This document shows positions 22,896 to 34,195 of a stretch of 64,000 bases of DNA, piece after piece. Position numbers and translations under genes: made by a program. The notes beneath the pieces were generated by a model that had not been told where the DNA came from, made no database searches, and worked only from the letters and a program-made list of their open reading frames with translations. The first letter of the stretch is position 1. Each line of letters begins with the position of its first letter. The DNA comes from Reticulitermes speratus (taxonomy: Eukaryota > Arthropoda > Insecta > Blattodea > Rhinotermitidae), in contig JAJKFL010000039.1 of NCBI GenBank assembly GCA_021186555.1, positions 36,250,733 to 36,314,732 of the forward strand. The letters are read 5' to 3'.

Positions 22896-23861
22896 TACGA
22901 ATGCCGTCGGTGGGAAATAAAGGTTACGAGGATTAAATGAGACAAAGGGCAGCGATTAAATATGGTGAGGGTTGGAGGTTAAGTGGGGCTCAATGAATGA
23001 GTTCAGAGATGAAGTATCCATTCCTCTACTGTTCTCTCATCGCCGAGACAGTCATAAAGCCGGACAGTTACAACGGATATGCAATGCATTGTTGGAAAGA
23101 AGATTTTAGTAAATGTGATACTTGCTAATTAAATAGCATGTATTTTGAGTTCATTATATACATATAATACGACATTTACTGCGGAAAATGAGCTCCTTTT
23201 TATCTAGAATTCTACGATCTCCCTGTGGATGACTAACATTATTAGACGAAACAGGTAGGAGGAATAATACTATACACTTTTCAATCAACAGATGTGTAGT
23301 CAGTTGGAAATAAATATCGTTGTGCTGTTTGCGTTTTGTTACAGAAATGGAAGTTGTACATACAGAGATGATCTTTAATTCTTAACGTAATCTTTAGAAA
23401 GTGGGCTTGTGTAATGAGATAGTTGAGATTCTGACAGAGAGCTTGTATCTTAGGTCTACATAAAGTACAGCTGTATCTGTTGTGACGTGGGACTTTGTAG
23501 AGAAAACGGAGAGCTAACAAAACAAATGGCTCTAACATAAGTGCATAATATGGTATATGACAGGTAATAGATTGAAGAAAATGGAAGTGAATATGGAACG
23601 GTGTAAAGTGTAAAAATGACTGCAGATAGGAAGTATGACGGAAAGGACAAATTTGAGTGCCTCTCTTGCATTGTCACCTAACTCAAGAGTAGAACGGTCC
23701 CACATCGACGGTCCATGCAGCCGAATGTTATGAAGTCTACAACGACAAGCGTCCAAAAGAATTCTTCTTGTGTCAACTTGCAGATCTACAGCTTCTGCTA
23801 ATCTTTGACAATATGTTTCAGAACTTCAGTGCTGAAAGTCTATACTAGCAAAAATAAAGCT
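22896..23861. other. No recognisable feature
   Basis: Minus-strand open frames at 23281-23756 are longer than chance neighbours and in two frames, but I recognise no domain. Confidence 0.3.
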
Positions 23862-26800
23862 CAGATATATGTATTGCTGTCTGTACTGATTACTGAGACT
23901 ATAACTAACAGACATTACACTCAAATGTATGTACTGCTGTTGTATGATTACTGAGCTATACTAACAGACATTACACTCAAATGTATGTACTGCTGTTGTA
24001 TGATTACTGAGCTATACTAATAGACATTACACTCAATGTATGTACTGCTGTTGTATGATTACTGAGCTATACTAATAGACATTACACTCAGATTATGTAC
24101 TGCTGTTGTATGATTACTGAGCTATACTAAAGACATTACACTCAAATATGTATTGCTGTTGTATGATTACTGAGCTATACTAAAGACATTACACTCAAAT
24201 GTATGTACTGCTGTTGTATGATTACTGAGCATACTAATAGACATTACACTCAATTATGTATTGCTGTTGTATGATTACTGAGCTATACTAATAGACATTA
24301 CACTCAAATTATGTATTGCTGTTGTATGATTACTGAGCTATACTAACAGACATTACACTCAATGTATGTACTGCTGTTGTATGATTACTGAGCTATACTA
24401 ATAGACATTACACTCAGATGTAGTATGCTGTTGTATGTTTACTGAGCTATACTAACAGACATTACACTCAGAAGTGTGTATTGCTGTTGTATGATTACTG
24501 AGCTATACTAACAGACAACACGCTCAGATATATGTACTGCTGTTGTATGATTACTGAGCTATACTAACAGACAACACGCTCAGATATATACTGGTTTGTA
24601 TGATTACTGAGCTACACTAACAGACAACACGCTCAATATATACATCTGTTGTATGATTACTGAACTACCGTAAGACAACACGCTCAGATATATGTATGCT
24701 GTTGTATGATTACTGAGCTACACTAACAGACAACACGCTCAGATATATGCAATGCTGTTGTATGATTACTGAGCTACAATAACAGACAACACGCTCAGAT
24801 ATATGTACTGGTTTTGTATGATTACTGAGCTACACTAACAGACAACACGCTCAGATATATACATCTGTTGTATGATTACTGAACTACCGTAAGACAACAC
24901 GCTCAGATATATGTATGCTGTTGTATGATTACTGAGCTACACTAACAGACAACACGCTCAGATATATGCAATGCTGTTGTATGATTACTGAGCTACAATA
25001 ACAGACAACACGCTCAGATATATGTACTGTTGTTGTATGATTACTGAGCTACACTAACAGACAACACGCTCAGATATATGTAATGCTGTTGTACGATTAC
25101 TGAGCTACACTAACAGACAACACGCTCAGATATATGTACTGCAGTTGTATGATTACTGAGCTACACTAACAGATAACACGCTCAGATATATGTACTGCTG
25201 TTGTATGATTACTGAGCTACACTAACAGATAACACGCTCAGATATATGTACTGCTGTTGTATGATTATTGAGCTACACTAACAGACAACACGCTCAGATA
25301 TATGTACTGCTGTTGTATGATTACTGAGCTATACTAACAGACAACACGCTCAGATATATGTACTGCTGTTGTATGATTATTGAGCTACACTAACAGACAA
25401 CACGCTCAGATATATGTAATGCTGTTGTATGATTACTGAGCTATACTAACAGACAACACGCTCAGATATATGTACTGCAGTTGTATGATTACTGAGCTAT
25501 ACTAACAGACTATACGCTCAGATATATGTGCTGCTGTTGTATGATTACTGAGCTATACTAACAGACAACACGCTCAGATATATGTACTGCAGTTGTATGA
25601 TTACTGAGCTATACTAACAGACTATACGCTCAGATATATGTACTGCTGTTGTATGATTACTGAGCTATACTAATAGACAACACGCTCAGATATATGTACT
25701 GCAGTTGTATGATTACTGAGCTATACTAACAGACTATACGCTCAGATATATGTACTGCTGTTGTATGATTACTGAGCTATACTAACAGACAACACGCTCA
25801 GATATATATACTGCTGTTGTATGATTACTGAGCTACACTAGCAGACAACAAGCTCAGATATATATATTGCTGTTGTATGATTACTGAGCTACACTAGCAG
25901 ACAACAAGCTCAGATATATATATTGCTGTTGTATGATTACTGAGCTACACTAGCAGACAACAAGCTCAGATATATATATTGCTGTTGTATGATTACTGAG
26001 CTACACTAGCAGACAACACGCTCAGATATATGTACTGCAGTTGTATGATTACTGAGCTATACTAACAGACAACACGCTCAGATATATACTGCTGTTGTAT
26101 GATTACTGAGCTACACTAGCAGACAACAAGCTCAGATATATATATTGCTGTTGTATGATTACTGAGCTACACTAGCAGACAACAAGCTCAGATATATATA
26201 TTGTTGTTGTATGATTACTGAGCTACACTAGCAGACAACAAGCTCAGATATATATATTGCTGTTGTATGATTACTGAGCTACACTAGCAGACAACAAGCT
26301 CAGATATATATATTGCTGTTGTATGATTACTGAGCTACACTAACAGACAACACGCTCAGATATATATACTGCTGTTGTATGATTACTGAGCTACACTAGC
26401 AGACAACAAGCTCAGATATATATATTGCTGTTGTATGATTACTGAGCTACACTAGCAGACAACAAGCTCAGATATATATATTGCTGTTGTATGATTACTG
26501 AGCTACACTAGCAGACAACAAGCTCAGATATATATATTGCTGTTGTATGATTACTGAGCTACACTAGCAGACAACACGCTCAGATATATGTACTGCAGTT
26601 GTATGATTACTGAGCTATACTAACAGACAACACGCTCAGATATATACTGCTGTTGTATGATTACTGAGCTACACTAGCAGACAACAAGCTCAGATATATA
26701 TATTGCTGTTGTATGATTACTGAGCTACACTAGCAGACAACAAGCTCAGATATATATATTGTTGTTGTATGATTACTGAGCTACACTAGCAGACAACAAG

Positions 26801-26938
26801 CTCAGATATATATATTGCTGTTGTATGATTACTGAGCTACACTAGCAGACAACAAGCTCAGATATATATATTGCTGTTGTATGATTACTGAGCTACACTA
26901 GCAGACAACACGCTCAGATATATATACTGCTGTTGTTG
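23862..26938 (+). repeat. 56-bp minisatellite, about 55 copies, with higher-order repeats
   Basis: The unit contains TGCTGTTGTATGATTACTGA followed by GCTA and ACAGACAACACGCTCAGATA or variants. Three zones exist: early ACATTACACTCAAATGTATG units with many 1-bp deletions, middle ACAACACGCTCAGATATATG units, and late GCAGACAACAAGCTCAG units. A block of four distinct units near 24570 recurs near 24794, and a block of about ten units near 26024 recurs near 26580. Confidence 0.95.
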
Positions 26939-27680
26939 ATTATTAGTCACCAACTCATCCGCGGACTTCAGAGTAATTTTCGTGGCAACTAATTCCTGCA
27001 GGTCCGGTTTACTGACTGCTGCATATTAAATGGAGTGACTGTCGTGACTAGGTAGACGTAAATCGTTAAGCACAACTAAAGCAAAACTTTTACAGAAGGA
27101 CAACAATCCATATTCTATCTTCAGAAGGTCATTATTTACCTCTCCGATATTGTTTCAAACTTCAATTGCACTTTCTGTTTGACGATCCCTTCTTCCGGAA
27201 AGAAATGAAGAGTTATCGAACTTCCTTGTAATAACGTGCAAACATTTAACCAAGTTTCAACAAATCAGTATATAATCTGCAATCACGCCATTTTTCCACT
27301 TGACCCTCACTTTAAACACATTATGCTGAATATTTCAGATAAGGATGTGCACTGGTTATCTTAACTTTTCAGATTAATCTTGTAACCTGTGATCTGCAAG
27401 ATTAATATCGCCTCCTTTACTTCATAAATGTCATAATTATTAATTTCAATACGCCCGGTATCTCTGCACTTCAAAATTCATGTCTTTTAGAAAGATATGG
27501 TGTGTGAACGGATAAACACGGTACGTCTACTGACATTAAGTACAGGTATGGTGCCTGTATCTGCCCACAAGAAATTTGTAACAAAAGAGTAAATGTAGAC
27601 AGAAAGAAAATGTCACATTCTACTCCACTTTGGAGCACAGACACTATCTGAAGGAATTCCTTAAGAAGTCACATTGCTAA
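26939..27680. other. No recognisable feature
   Basis: Spacer between the satellite and a SINE fragment. No protease exon found although exons 1-6 of the relic would be expected hereabouts or upstream. Confidence 0.35.
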
Positions 27681-27848
27681 GCAATCCCATTACAGGTCTG
27701 GACAGGCCCTGAGAGCTCCAGGAGTTTGAGGCTCCCAGAATATCCAGACAATCGGCACATGAAGGTGGTAAGGTTTTTAGCCTTACGCACTGGCCGCTGG
27801 TACTCATGTCTGTTAGAGGCTGAGACGACCTCAGGGCCATAGTGGATG
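27681..27848 (-). mobile_element. SINE family B fragment
   Basis: Contains CAATCCCATTACAGGTCTGG, CGGCACATGAAGGTGGTAAG and TAGAGGCTGAG..GACC as in the full minus-strand copies at 35353 and 49306. The tRNA head is missing. Confidence 0.7.
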
Positions 27849-27899
27849 TTGCATTACACATTGCTCTTCACGCACGGAGTTCATTCCCTGCAGGCACAA

Positions 27900-28422
27900 C
27901 TTTAGTGTTTACAGAGTTCGGTGAAATTTCCGCGCAAGAATTTTATGAAAATCCGTAATGTGAGAGTCGATCTGTTACATGTGGACCGACGGACAGATAT
28001 AAAGGAGCTAATAGTTACTTTTTTGCAATTGCTTTGCAAATTCATCCAAAATGGTTTAAGGCATGCAGGCAGACATTGTTGTCTGGTAGGGTTTAAAATC
28101 TTACATATTCTTTAACTTAAAAACACCTACGAAATATCATTTCCAGAATTAATTTTTAACATAAAGTGCAGTAAATCTTAGATAATTTGTGGCCTCAAGT
28201 ACACTTACAATTCAGACAAATGTTCTAATGTAAACCACTCTGCCAACACCTGCTGACTGGCAATAAACACTAATACGTTAACAGACACGGCTAGTTTGCT
28301 GTCTGTGTGATACGTTCCATGCTGCAGTAAATTGCTGAGTCAGTACTGAACCTCAAGTATTTTCGACGTAACAAAGGGGGAAAAATAGCCGTTAAATTTA
28401 CAGAATATATGTTCTGTTTTTG
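27900..28422 (+). other. Orphan intron 6 of a lost protease gene
   Basis: This stretch aligns in order with the ends of intron 6 in loci 1 and A (for example TTTGCAATTGCTTTGCAAAT, CATGCAGGCAGACATT, AATTAATTTTTAACATAAA). TAAACCACTCTGCCAACACC is identical to locus 1 near 16051. It leads directly into the relic exon. Confidence 0.6.
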
Positions 28423-28568
28423 GGTGATTCTGGCGGACCTTGGTTATCAATAATTATCCTGTTGGTCTTGTGTCTTGAGAAACCGGATGCGGCCGTCCTG
28501 GTTACCCGGGAATTTACAACAAGATCTCTGCATTACGTAACTGGATACGAGATCACACTGGTATCTGA
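28423..28568 (+). pseudogene. Relic of an S1 protease last exon
   Basis: The fragment begins GGTGATTCTGGCGGACCT (GDSGGP), loses frame at once, then continues as PVGLVS, a stop, ETGCGRPGYPGIYNKISALR, NWIRDHTGI and a terminal TGA. The acceptor AG has become GG (TTTTTGG). It resembles exon 7 of locus A ([21 protein letters not shown]) more than locus 1. Homologous 3' flank follows. A dead third paralogue. Confidence 0.8.
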
Positions 28569-29007
28569 ACAATACACACTAAATCGAAAGTAATCCCATC
28601 AAGCGGTACGTTATACCATTAAGAAAGTAAAGGTAAAAGGGGACAAATAAAAGCAAATCACAAACAAAAAGCTGTTATAATTTTTATCCTGTGAACGTTG
28701 GATCTTGTGGACTCAAAATTATGTGTGTCGTCACAAATGTCTGCAAGGAATACTCCAGCTACCAGATATATATTCGGAACCAAATAAATGACTTTCGTGA
28801 CATTTTAGGTCAACGTACATCTACCAGCTATACCTTCTGAACCAAACAACTTTCATTACATTTTGGTTCAACGTATTACATTGACCCACGCGCAGCACAC
28901 GCAACGTGTTTATAAGAGGAAATCTGAGAAAGTGTGCGGATAACAAGTAGAAATAAAGTTGAACAAAGCCAGTTAAACACTTAGTAAAGAACATTGTGAA
29001 CAGCTTG
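28569..29007. other. 3' flank of the relic, with a local tandem duplication
   Basis: The flank contains GGTAAAAGGGGACAAATAAAAGC as in locus A, including an AATAAA. Around 28757-28875 a segment with CCAGCTA, TTCGGAACC (or TTCTGAACC), TTTCGTGACATTTTAGGTCA and CAACGTA occurs twice in diverged form. Confidence 0.45.
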
Positions 29008-29268
29008 TTTATAGGACTTTGTGCATCGTCTTTATTGTGAATAAAATATATAATACGAAATGTAAAATATAAAATATAAAAATATAAAATTCACTACGTT
29101 TCGGAAGATGGCTCTTCTTCCGTCTTCAGGCCTAATCAGGTGGGTCCTGTTGATTGAGCTAGTCTCAATCACTGGACCAGTGATTGAGACTAGATTAATC
29201 AACAGGACCCACCTTTACATTTTTTATTTTATTCACAATAAAGACGATGGACAAAGTTATAACCGGTA
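29008..29268. mobile_element. Inverted repeat with hammerhead-like motif, Penelope-like
   Basis: The outer arms CATCGTCTTTATTGTGAATA and its complement enclose a near-perfect hairpin of about 38 bp per arm (29138-29212, starting AGGTGGGTCCTGTTGATT). The left arm alone holds an AT-rich run and the hammerhead-like core. It is an asymmetric version of the inverted pairs at 1935 and 15063. Confidence 0.5.
29092..29133 (-). ncRNA. Hammerhead-like motif
   Basis: The minus strand reads CTGAAGA, C, a perfect 5-bp stem II (GGAAG with CTTCC, 10-nt loop), GAAA, palindromic ACGT, A, then GTGA. Stem I is poor, so it is probably inactive. Confidence 0.4.
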
Positions 29269-30100
29269 TTATTAGGTATCAAAATTTATGTTTGACAGAC
29301 AGGACAGATTTGTTTAGAATTGGTACTTTAGTTTAAGGGTGTAAAAGAAATTGTAACCATGTGTATAACGTCTTAGAGAGGACAATAGAGACAGATTAGG
29401 TCGGGTGTAGCAAGCTAGCATGTTCGCCGTTTGTCAATGTCAAAATTAACGGTTTAGGGAACTTTTTGGAACAAACGAAATTCTACACTTTAACAGCTTT
29501 TGGACATTTTAAATCAAGTGAGGACAGACACTGTATTAGTCATGCTCGCACATTGAGACAGACTGGTAGGACGCGTGTAGGGGTTAATACGAGTAACAGC
29601 ACGGGAACATAGTTAAGTCACTAGCAGCCAATCACAAGGAAGTATATTTTCTACAAGTGTTCCTGCGCATTTGACGAACCACTTAGATTCCCTGAAATCA
29701 AGAGTTTGTTTCTAACGACTGAAAGCGAAGAACCGGGTGTAAAGTCCAAAAGACAGTTGGTTCACAATGTTATATATCATCGTCAGAACATTTTAGAATT
29801 CACTTAGTAAAGAAGACAAATAATAAAACCATGTAAAGGAAAGTATATCATGCTCGAATATAATTTTATTTAAATAAAGGCGAAAATATCCCAATATATT
29901 CATCGATAAGAAATTTAATTCACGATATTAGTGTAAGGTCAACGTACGCATTTTACGCATAAAACAAAACAAACTCTTGTATATCAGCAACAAAGGAGTA
30001 ATAAAAGAAAAGAAGGTTAATGGATTATTATTACAGTTAAGTAAAAAAGTATAAGAATTGCATTCATTGTGTAGTGATTCTACGTCTACAAAGGTAAAGC
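29269..30100. other. No recognisable feature
   Basis: AT-rich spacer with no supported gene or repeat. Confidence 0.35.
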
Positions 30101-30371
30101 TCACCCTACAACAGGTCATGAAGGCGCAGAGAGGGAGTAGAGTTATAGCTCTACTCTTTCTTTAACCTCGTCGCTAGAAGCGGGTGGGTGGTTAACGCCA
30201 CGCCTCGGCCGCTTTACCCCCTGGAATGACACGGTACCCATTGTACAGGAGGCTGGGTAGGTCCCAGGGACTGTCTGGACGGGTCCTGAAATTCTCGACC
30301 CCACCGGGATTCGATCCCCGGACCGTCCAAATCGTAGTGAGTCCCTATAACGACTACGCTATCCCGGCCTA
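30101..30371 (-). mobile_element. tRNA-derived SINE, family A, full length
   Basis: On the minus strand the head TAGGCCGGGATAGCGTAGTC with B-box GGGATCGAATCCCGG is followed by the body encoding the familiar TGxGxxPASCTMGT-like frame, and the tail AGAGCTATAACTCTACTCCC. Complete copy of the family at 3234. Confidence 0.8.
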
Positions 30372-30654
30372 CCCAACTTTTAATATTACAACATATATAT
30401 GCTGACGTAATAAGGCAAAAATAAACAAATCTTTTTACATTATACAATTAAGTTGTGTCAGGTTGATTCTTATACAAAAGTATAATTGTATTATATAACG
30501 TTGCAATAAAGATATCTCTCACAGTAATTCAAATTCAGACAATACAAGGTTATGCATAATTCCCTGACACATTTCATAAAATCGGTACACTTGAATGGCG
30601 GAAAGGATGGATGTATGGCTTCACCCGCAGACGCTTGCGAAGAATTCGCCACGG

Positions 30655-31330
30655 TAGGCTGTGGAACACGCAGCTCTCAACATTCTTAAATCAATTTATT
30701 TCGCGTACTCTTATTCTATTATAAAGTACGGAATAATTTTTGGGGTAATTCCTACAACAGTAAGAAGATATTCGCCTTACAAAAGAAAATCATCATAATT
30801 ACGGTCGGTGCACAACCAAGAACTCCATGCAGAAGTACGGTCGGTGCACAACCAAGAACTCCATGCAGAAGTACGGTCGGTGCACAACCAAGAACTCCAT
30901 GCAGAAGTCTGTTTAAAAAATTAGAGATTTTACCTATTCCATGTCAATATATATTTTCATTAATAAACTTTATTTTAAACAATCAAGAACATTTTCAAAC
31001 AAATTCATCTATACACAGTACAGACACAGCAATAAGGACCACCTTCATAGACCAAATGCCAACCTATCTTGTTTTCAAAAAAGTACAGTCTATGCCAGTA
31101 TCACAATTTTCAACAGACTCCCTCTGAGTCTCATAAGTCTTAAGAATGAAAAGACAAAATTTAAAGTAGCATTAAGAAAATACTTAAATACACACTGCTT
31201 TTACTCAGTAGATGAATTTGTTATGATAAAGATGGTTCATAGTGAGTTATGTAATATGTTTATAGTGTTTTAGTGTGTAGTGTTTAAGTGTATAGTGTTC
31301 AAATGTAAAATTGTACAGTCTGTATAGAAC
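30655..31330 (+). pseudogene. Non-LTR retrotransposon, C-terminal part of reverse transcriptase ORF
   Basis: The frame reads LNILKSIYFAYSYSIIKYGI then FWGNS and later SLFKKLEILPIPCQYIFSLI. After a frame change it continues in the open frame 30941-31273 with HRPNANLSCFQKSTVYASI, FNRLPLSLISLKNE and KVALRKYLNTHCFYSVDEF. This is the typical end of a Jockey-like LINE polyprotein. A 12-codon segment is present three times in frame. The copy is 5' truncated and frameshifted. Confidence 0.75.
30800..30907 (+). repeat. 36-bp in-frame triplication inside the LINE ORF
   Basis: Three identical 36-bp copies starting ACGGTCGGTGCACAACCAAG encode TVGAQPRTPCRS three times. Other LINEs of this type have one such block (GAxPRxxCRxLFKKL). 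Confidence 0.9.
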
Positions 31331-31422
31331 GAATAGGACCGTTGTGATAATTTGCATTGCAGCAAATAACATATCGGTAGTTACTTAAGCAAGCGGAATT
31401 TACGAAGGGCATATCACAGGTG

Positions 31423-31714
31423 ATCGTGGTGGTGCAGTTGGTTGAGGCACTGCGCTACAAGCAGAAAGGTCGCGGGTTAGATTAATTCGGGTCATTGGGA
31501 TTTTCCATTGACATAATCCTTCCGGCCGCACTGTGGCCCTAGGGTCGACTCAGCCTCTAACTGAAATTAGTACCAGGAATATCTCCTGGGGGTTAAAGGC
31601 GGCCGGTGCTTAGGGCTGACAACCTTACCACCTTCATGTGCCGATTGTCTAGAAATTCTGGTAGCGTCAACCTCCTGTAGCCCTAAGGGCCTGTACAGGG
31701 ATATCTTTACCTTT
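31423..31714 (+). mobile_element. tRNA-derived SINE, family B
   Basis: The head is GTGGTGCAGTTGGTTGAGGC with GGTCGCGGGTTAGATT in the B-box position. The body has TAGGGTCGACTCAGCCTCTA and GGCGGCCGGTGCTTAGG, and the tail CTGTACAGGGATATCTTTAC. It starts 17 bp inside the duplication unit. Confidence 0.8.
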
Positions 31715-32616
31715 AGCGTGCAGGTGACATCAGGGGTTATCATGGCTGTGAAAAAGGCGAAAGCTGGTTTAGTTACTTAGTAAATCTGTTACGAATGCGG
31801 AAATAAAATCAGAAGGAAGGAACACATATTTGACGCTACCGACGAATAGAAACCGAAGGTAACGAACTTATTGGAGAGATGAGGAAAAGTTTTAACGATA
31901 CAGCATTAGCAGTAATGTAGTCAAACGACAGCGGTAGAAGCACGAAAATAGCAAAATAACTAAGAAATATGTGCTCGGAACGAAATTTGTACTATCCGGG
32001 CACGGACTCATACAAGCAACAACACCTGATTAAGCATATAAACAACTGAGATCTTCGTTCTTGTCCCGAAATGTCGGTAACTAACTACCAATCTACGCCG
32101 CGTAACACCCGAGGAGAGTCAGGATCTCATTTACACCTCGGCGGAAGCCTGAAATCCCAAACATCTCTTTATATAAATAATTAGTTATTTTCTTCTTCAG
32201 GCGTAACTTTGTATCTTTACTTTTCAAAACCCTGTCACTGCAAAAGTATGATTACAATGTGTAACAAATTTGTATTTATTTTTTGTTCCTGAGTAGTAAC
32301 TCTTATTTCCTAATTGCTTATGCCTCAAAAGGATAGAAAATTGCTATTATTCCCCACAAACTTTGCTTTTGTGACCAGGACAGTGACATTTTGAAATTGG
32401 TGTCCCGTTAGGTCACACACCGTTAGGTCGACAGGAATCCCATTGCAAGGTGTTCAAAATAAAAATACCGACGCTTTCTCCCGGGGACCTAACGGGACTT
32501 AGGGTGCACGGGCTTGGGAGTATTTCTGTTCGTAATATCGACAAGTAGTATAAATACAGTGACCTTAAGCCCACCAGTTGATTTCAGTTTCAGCTGCTTA
32601 TCTGCATTTTTCTGAA
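31715..32616. other. Unit A, upstream part of the zinc-finger-like fragment
   Basis: No exon before 32617. A TATA-like GTATAAATACAGT lies at 32549-32561 and a CAGTTTCAG initiator-like stretch about 35 bp later, suggesting that the fragment at 32617 came with a promoter. Confidence 0.35.
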
Positions 32617-32718
32617 ATGGCATCAAGACGCTGTAAGCATCCGGCAGACGCATTTTGCTATGTCTGCGGCCAATTTATCAAGAAGAATTTTGAGTTTGTT
32701 TTCTACACCGTGATATAA
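32617..32718 (+). pseudogene. N-terminal fragment of a Cys-rich (CYVCG) insect protein
   Basis: ATG opens a 33-codon frame starting MASRRCKHPADAFCYVCGQF and ending at TAA. The start resembles insect proteins beginning with a CxxCG zinc-binding motif after an MxxRxCK leader, many of them multicopy and repeat-associated. The rest of that protein is absent. A promoter-like TATA lies about 65 bp upstream. Function unknown. Confidence 0.4.
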
Positions 32719-33119
32719 TTCATGCAAGTTGCAGGTCGTAATAGGCTTACCTATGTCTTTGCACTTATCGCAAGAAATGTAATTCATGAAGATTCATATA
32801 CTGTGGGATGTTATTCCGCGCAGTGCTGTATAGTTGCTTCATTTACTCAACCTTTGCCGAAAAAAAATTATCTCTCAGATATAGCACTGCTTATTTATAA
32901 GGATGTCTTTCAGGACATATTCAACTGACGGTGTCCATGTTCATTCGAAATGTGATTTAGTTGGGTCCTTCAAGGATATAAGATGCAAATATGTGTGTTG
33001 ATCAATGGAAATCATCGCTACAGATGGGAAATATCAAATTTTCGCATTTAACTTGATTCTTCTTTCACCGTGCATTTTGTTAATATATAAATGGATATTA
33101 TAGTGAACAGTGCAAAAAC

Positions 33120-33274
33120 CAATCACCCTACATTACTCAAAAACAATGGACAAGTGACGTGAAATGCACTTACGTGCATACTGAGCCCCTGATGATGGTC
33201 AATTTGTGACCGAAACGTACGTAGGGCTATTGTAAAGTGTAAATATAACTTAATTAGTGCATTTGTCGGTATAC
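33120..33274 (+). mobile_element. Penelope-like element end, unit A
   Basis: Single arm ending in GTGCATTTGTCGGTATAC, a variant of the terminal motif of the other copies, about 30 bp after a complete hammerhead. The left boundary is uncertain. Confidence 0.5.
33184..33228 (+). ncRNA. Hammerhead ribozyme, complete (unit A)
   Basis: The order is AGCCC (stem I, 33184-33188), CTGATGA (33189-33195), T, GGTCA, 5-nt loop, TGACC (stem II, 5 bp), GAAA (33212-33215), CGTACG (inside palindrome ACGTACGT, stem III), TA (cleavage after 33223), GGGCT (stem I partner). All conserved core positions are present. Stem III is palindromic without a loop, as in hammerheads that act as dimers. One extra U separates the core from stem II. 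Confidence 0.75.
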
Positions 33275-33926
33275 ATTCCATTTATATATTTCGCATTTAA
33301 GTTGTAACGTGCTGTATACTTATCAATAATAGGGTCTCAATTTCTGGTGTGACCTGGTCCTAAACTTATAATGTATACTTATGTAATTATTTACCAGTCG
33401 ACACAAGGGAACATTTGGATTTTTATCAACACCGCTGTGAGAACCTAAGATTTTGTAAATCAGTTAAGATTGTAAATTTATCTCACGTATTCCTGTGTTT
33501 ATATCATGTAAGAAGGTTTCCTTTTAGGACGAAGTAGAGTGCGGTAGCATTTTATGCGACGGACGCGTTTCTGGACACCTCGCGTAATACGAAACTAATT
33601 TTCCCAAAGGAATAAATGTAAAATAGCAGGCAAGCGTTCGCGTAGCGCATAGATCTACAATCGTCGTAACGTATTTTTTATTTTAAACATACTTTTCAAA
33701 CAGAATATAAATAAATAGTTAATAAAAGTTAATTTATTAACAAAGTCATTAATTAATTAAGTAAGAAGCCTGAAAAAAATTGAAAAAATGTCATCATATT
33801 CCAAAGACAATGACAGAACAAGAGATGCAACAGACGTCCAATTACAAAGTGCTGTCTAGCCACGTAATGTTGAAGACTGGTCTGAATACATTGGAAGGTT
33901 TTGCTTTTGCATTTGTTTTTCATATT
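33275..33926. other. No recognisable feature
   Basis: AT-rich spacer inside the duplication unit. The open frame at the same place in unit B (47373-47573) is broken here, so it is not under coding constraint. Confidence 0.4.
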
Positions 33927-34195
33927 GGTGGGGAGGCCTGAGGGAATGAGACCACTTGGAAGACGCAGACGTAGATGGGAGGATATTATTAAAATGAATC
34001 TTCAAGAAGTGGGATGGGAGGGAGTGGACTGGATTGATATGGTTTAGGATAGAGAAAGGTGGCGGGCTCTTGTAAATGCGGTAATGAACATTCGGGTTCC
34101 ATAAAACGCGGGAAATTTCTTGACTAGCTGACGACCTGTTAGCTTCTCAGGAAGGACTGTGCTCCATGGAGTTAGTTAGTTAGTTAGTTATTTAG
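33927..34195 (+). mobile_element. 5'-truncated LINE tail, unit A
   Basis: Encodes the end of the reverse transcriptase ORF ([29 protein letters not shown], a stop, then [14 protein letters not shown]) and the 3' UTR ending in (GTTA)n. The stop is TAG where unit B has CAG. It ends about 380 bp before the start of locus A. Confidence 0.8.

Noticed and set aside
23281..23756. Minus-strand open frames that might encode a membrane or receptor fragment
   Set aside because: Hydrophobic composition but no recognisable motif, split over frames, and no splice sites that connect them.
28423..28568. A functional third protease exon
   Set aside because: The acceptor AG is lost, the frame breaks after GDSGGP, and an in-frame stop interrupts the rest.
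34170..34195. Telomere-like (TTAG)n
   Set aside because: The insect telomere repeat is TTAGG. This is the four-base 3' tail of a LINE and occurs at each insertion of that family.
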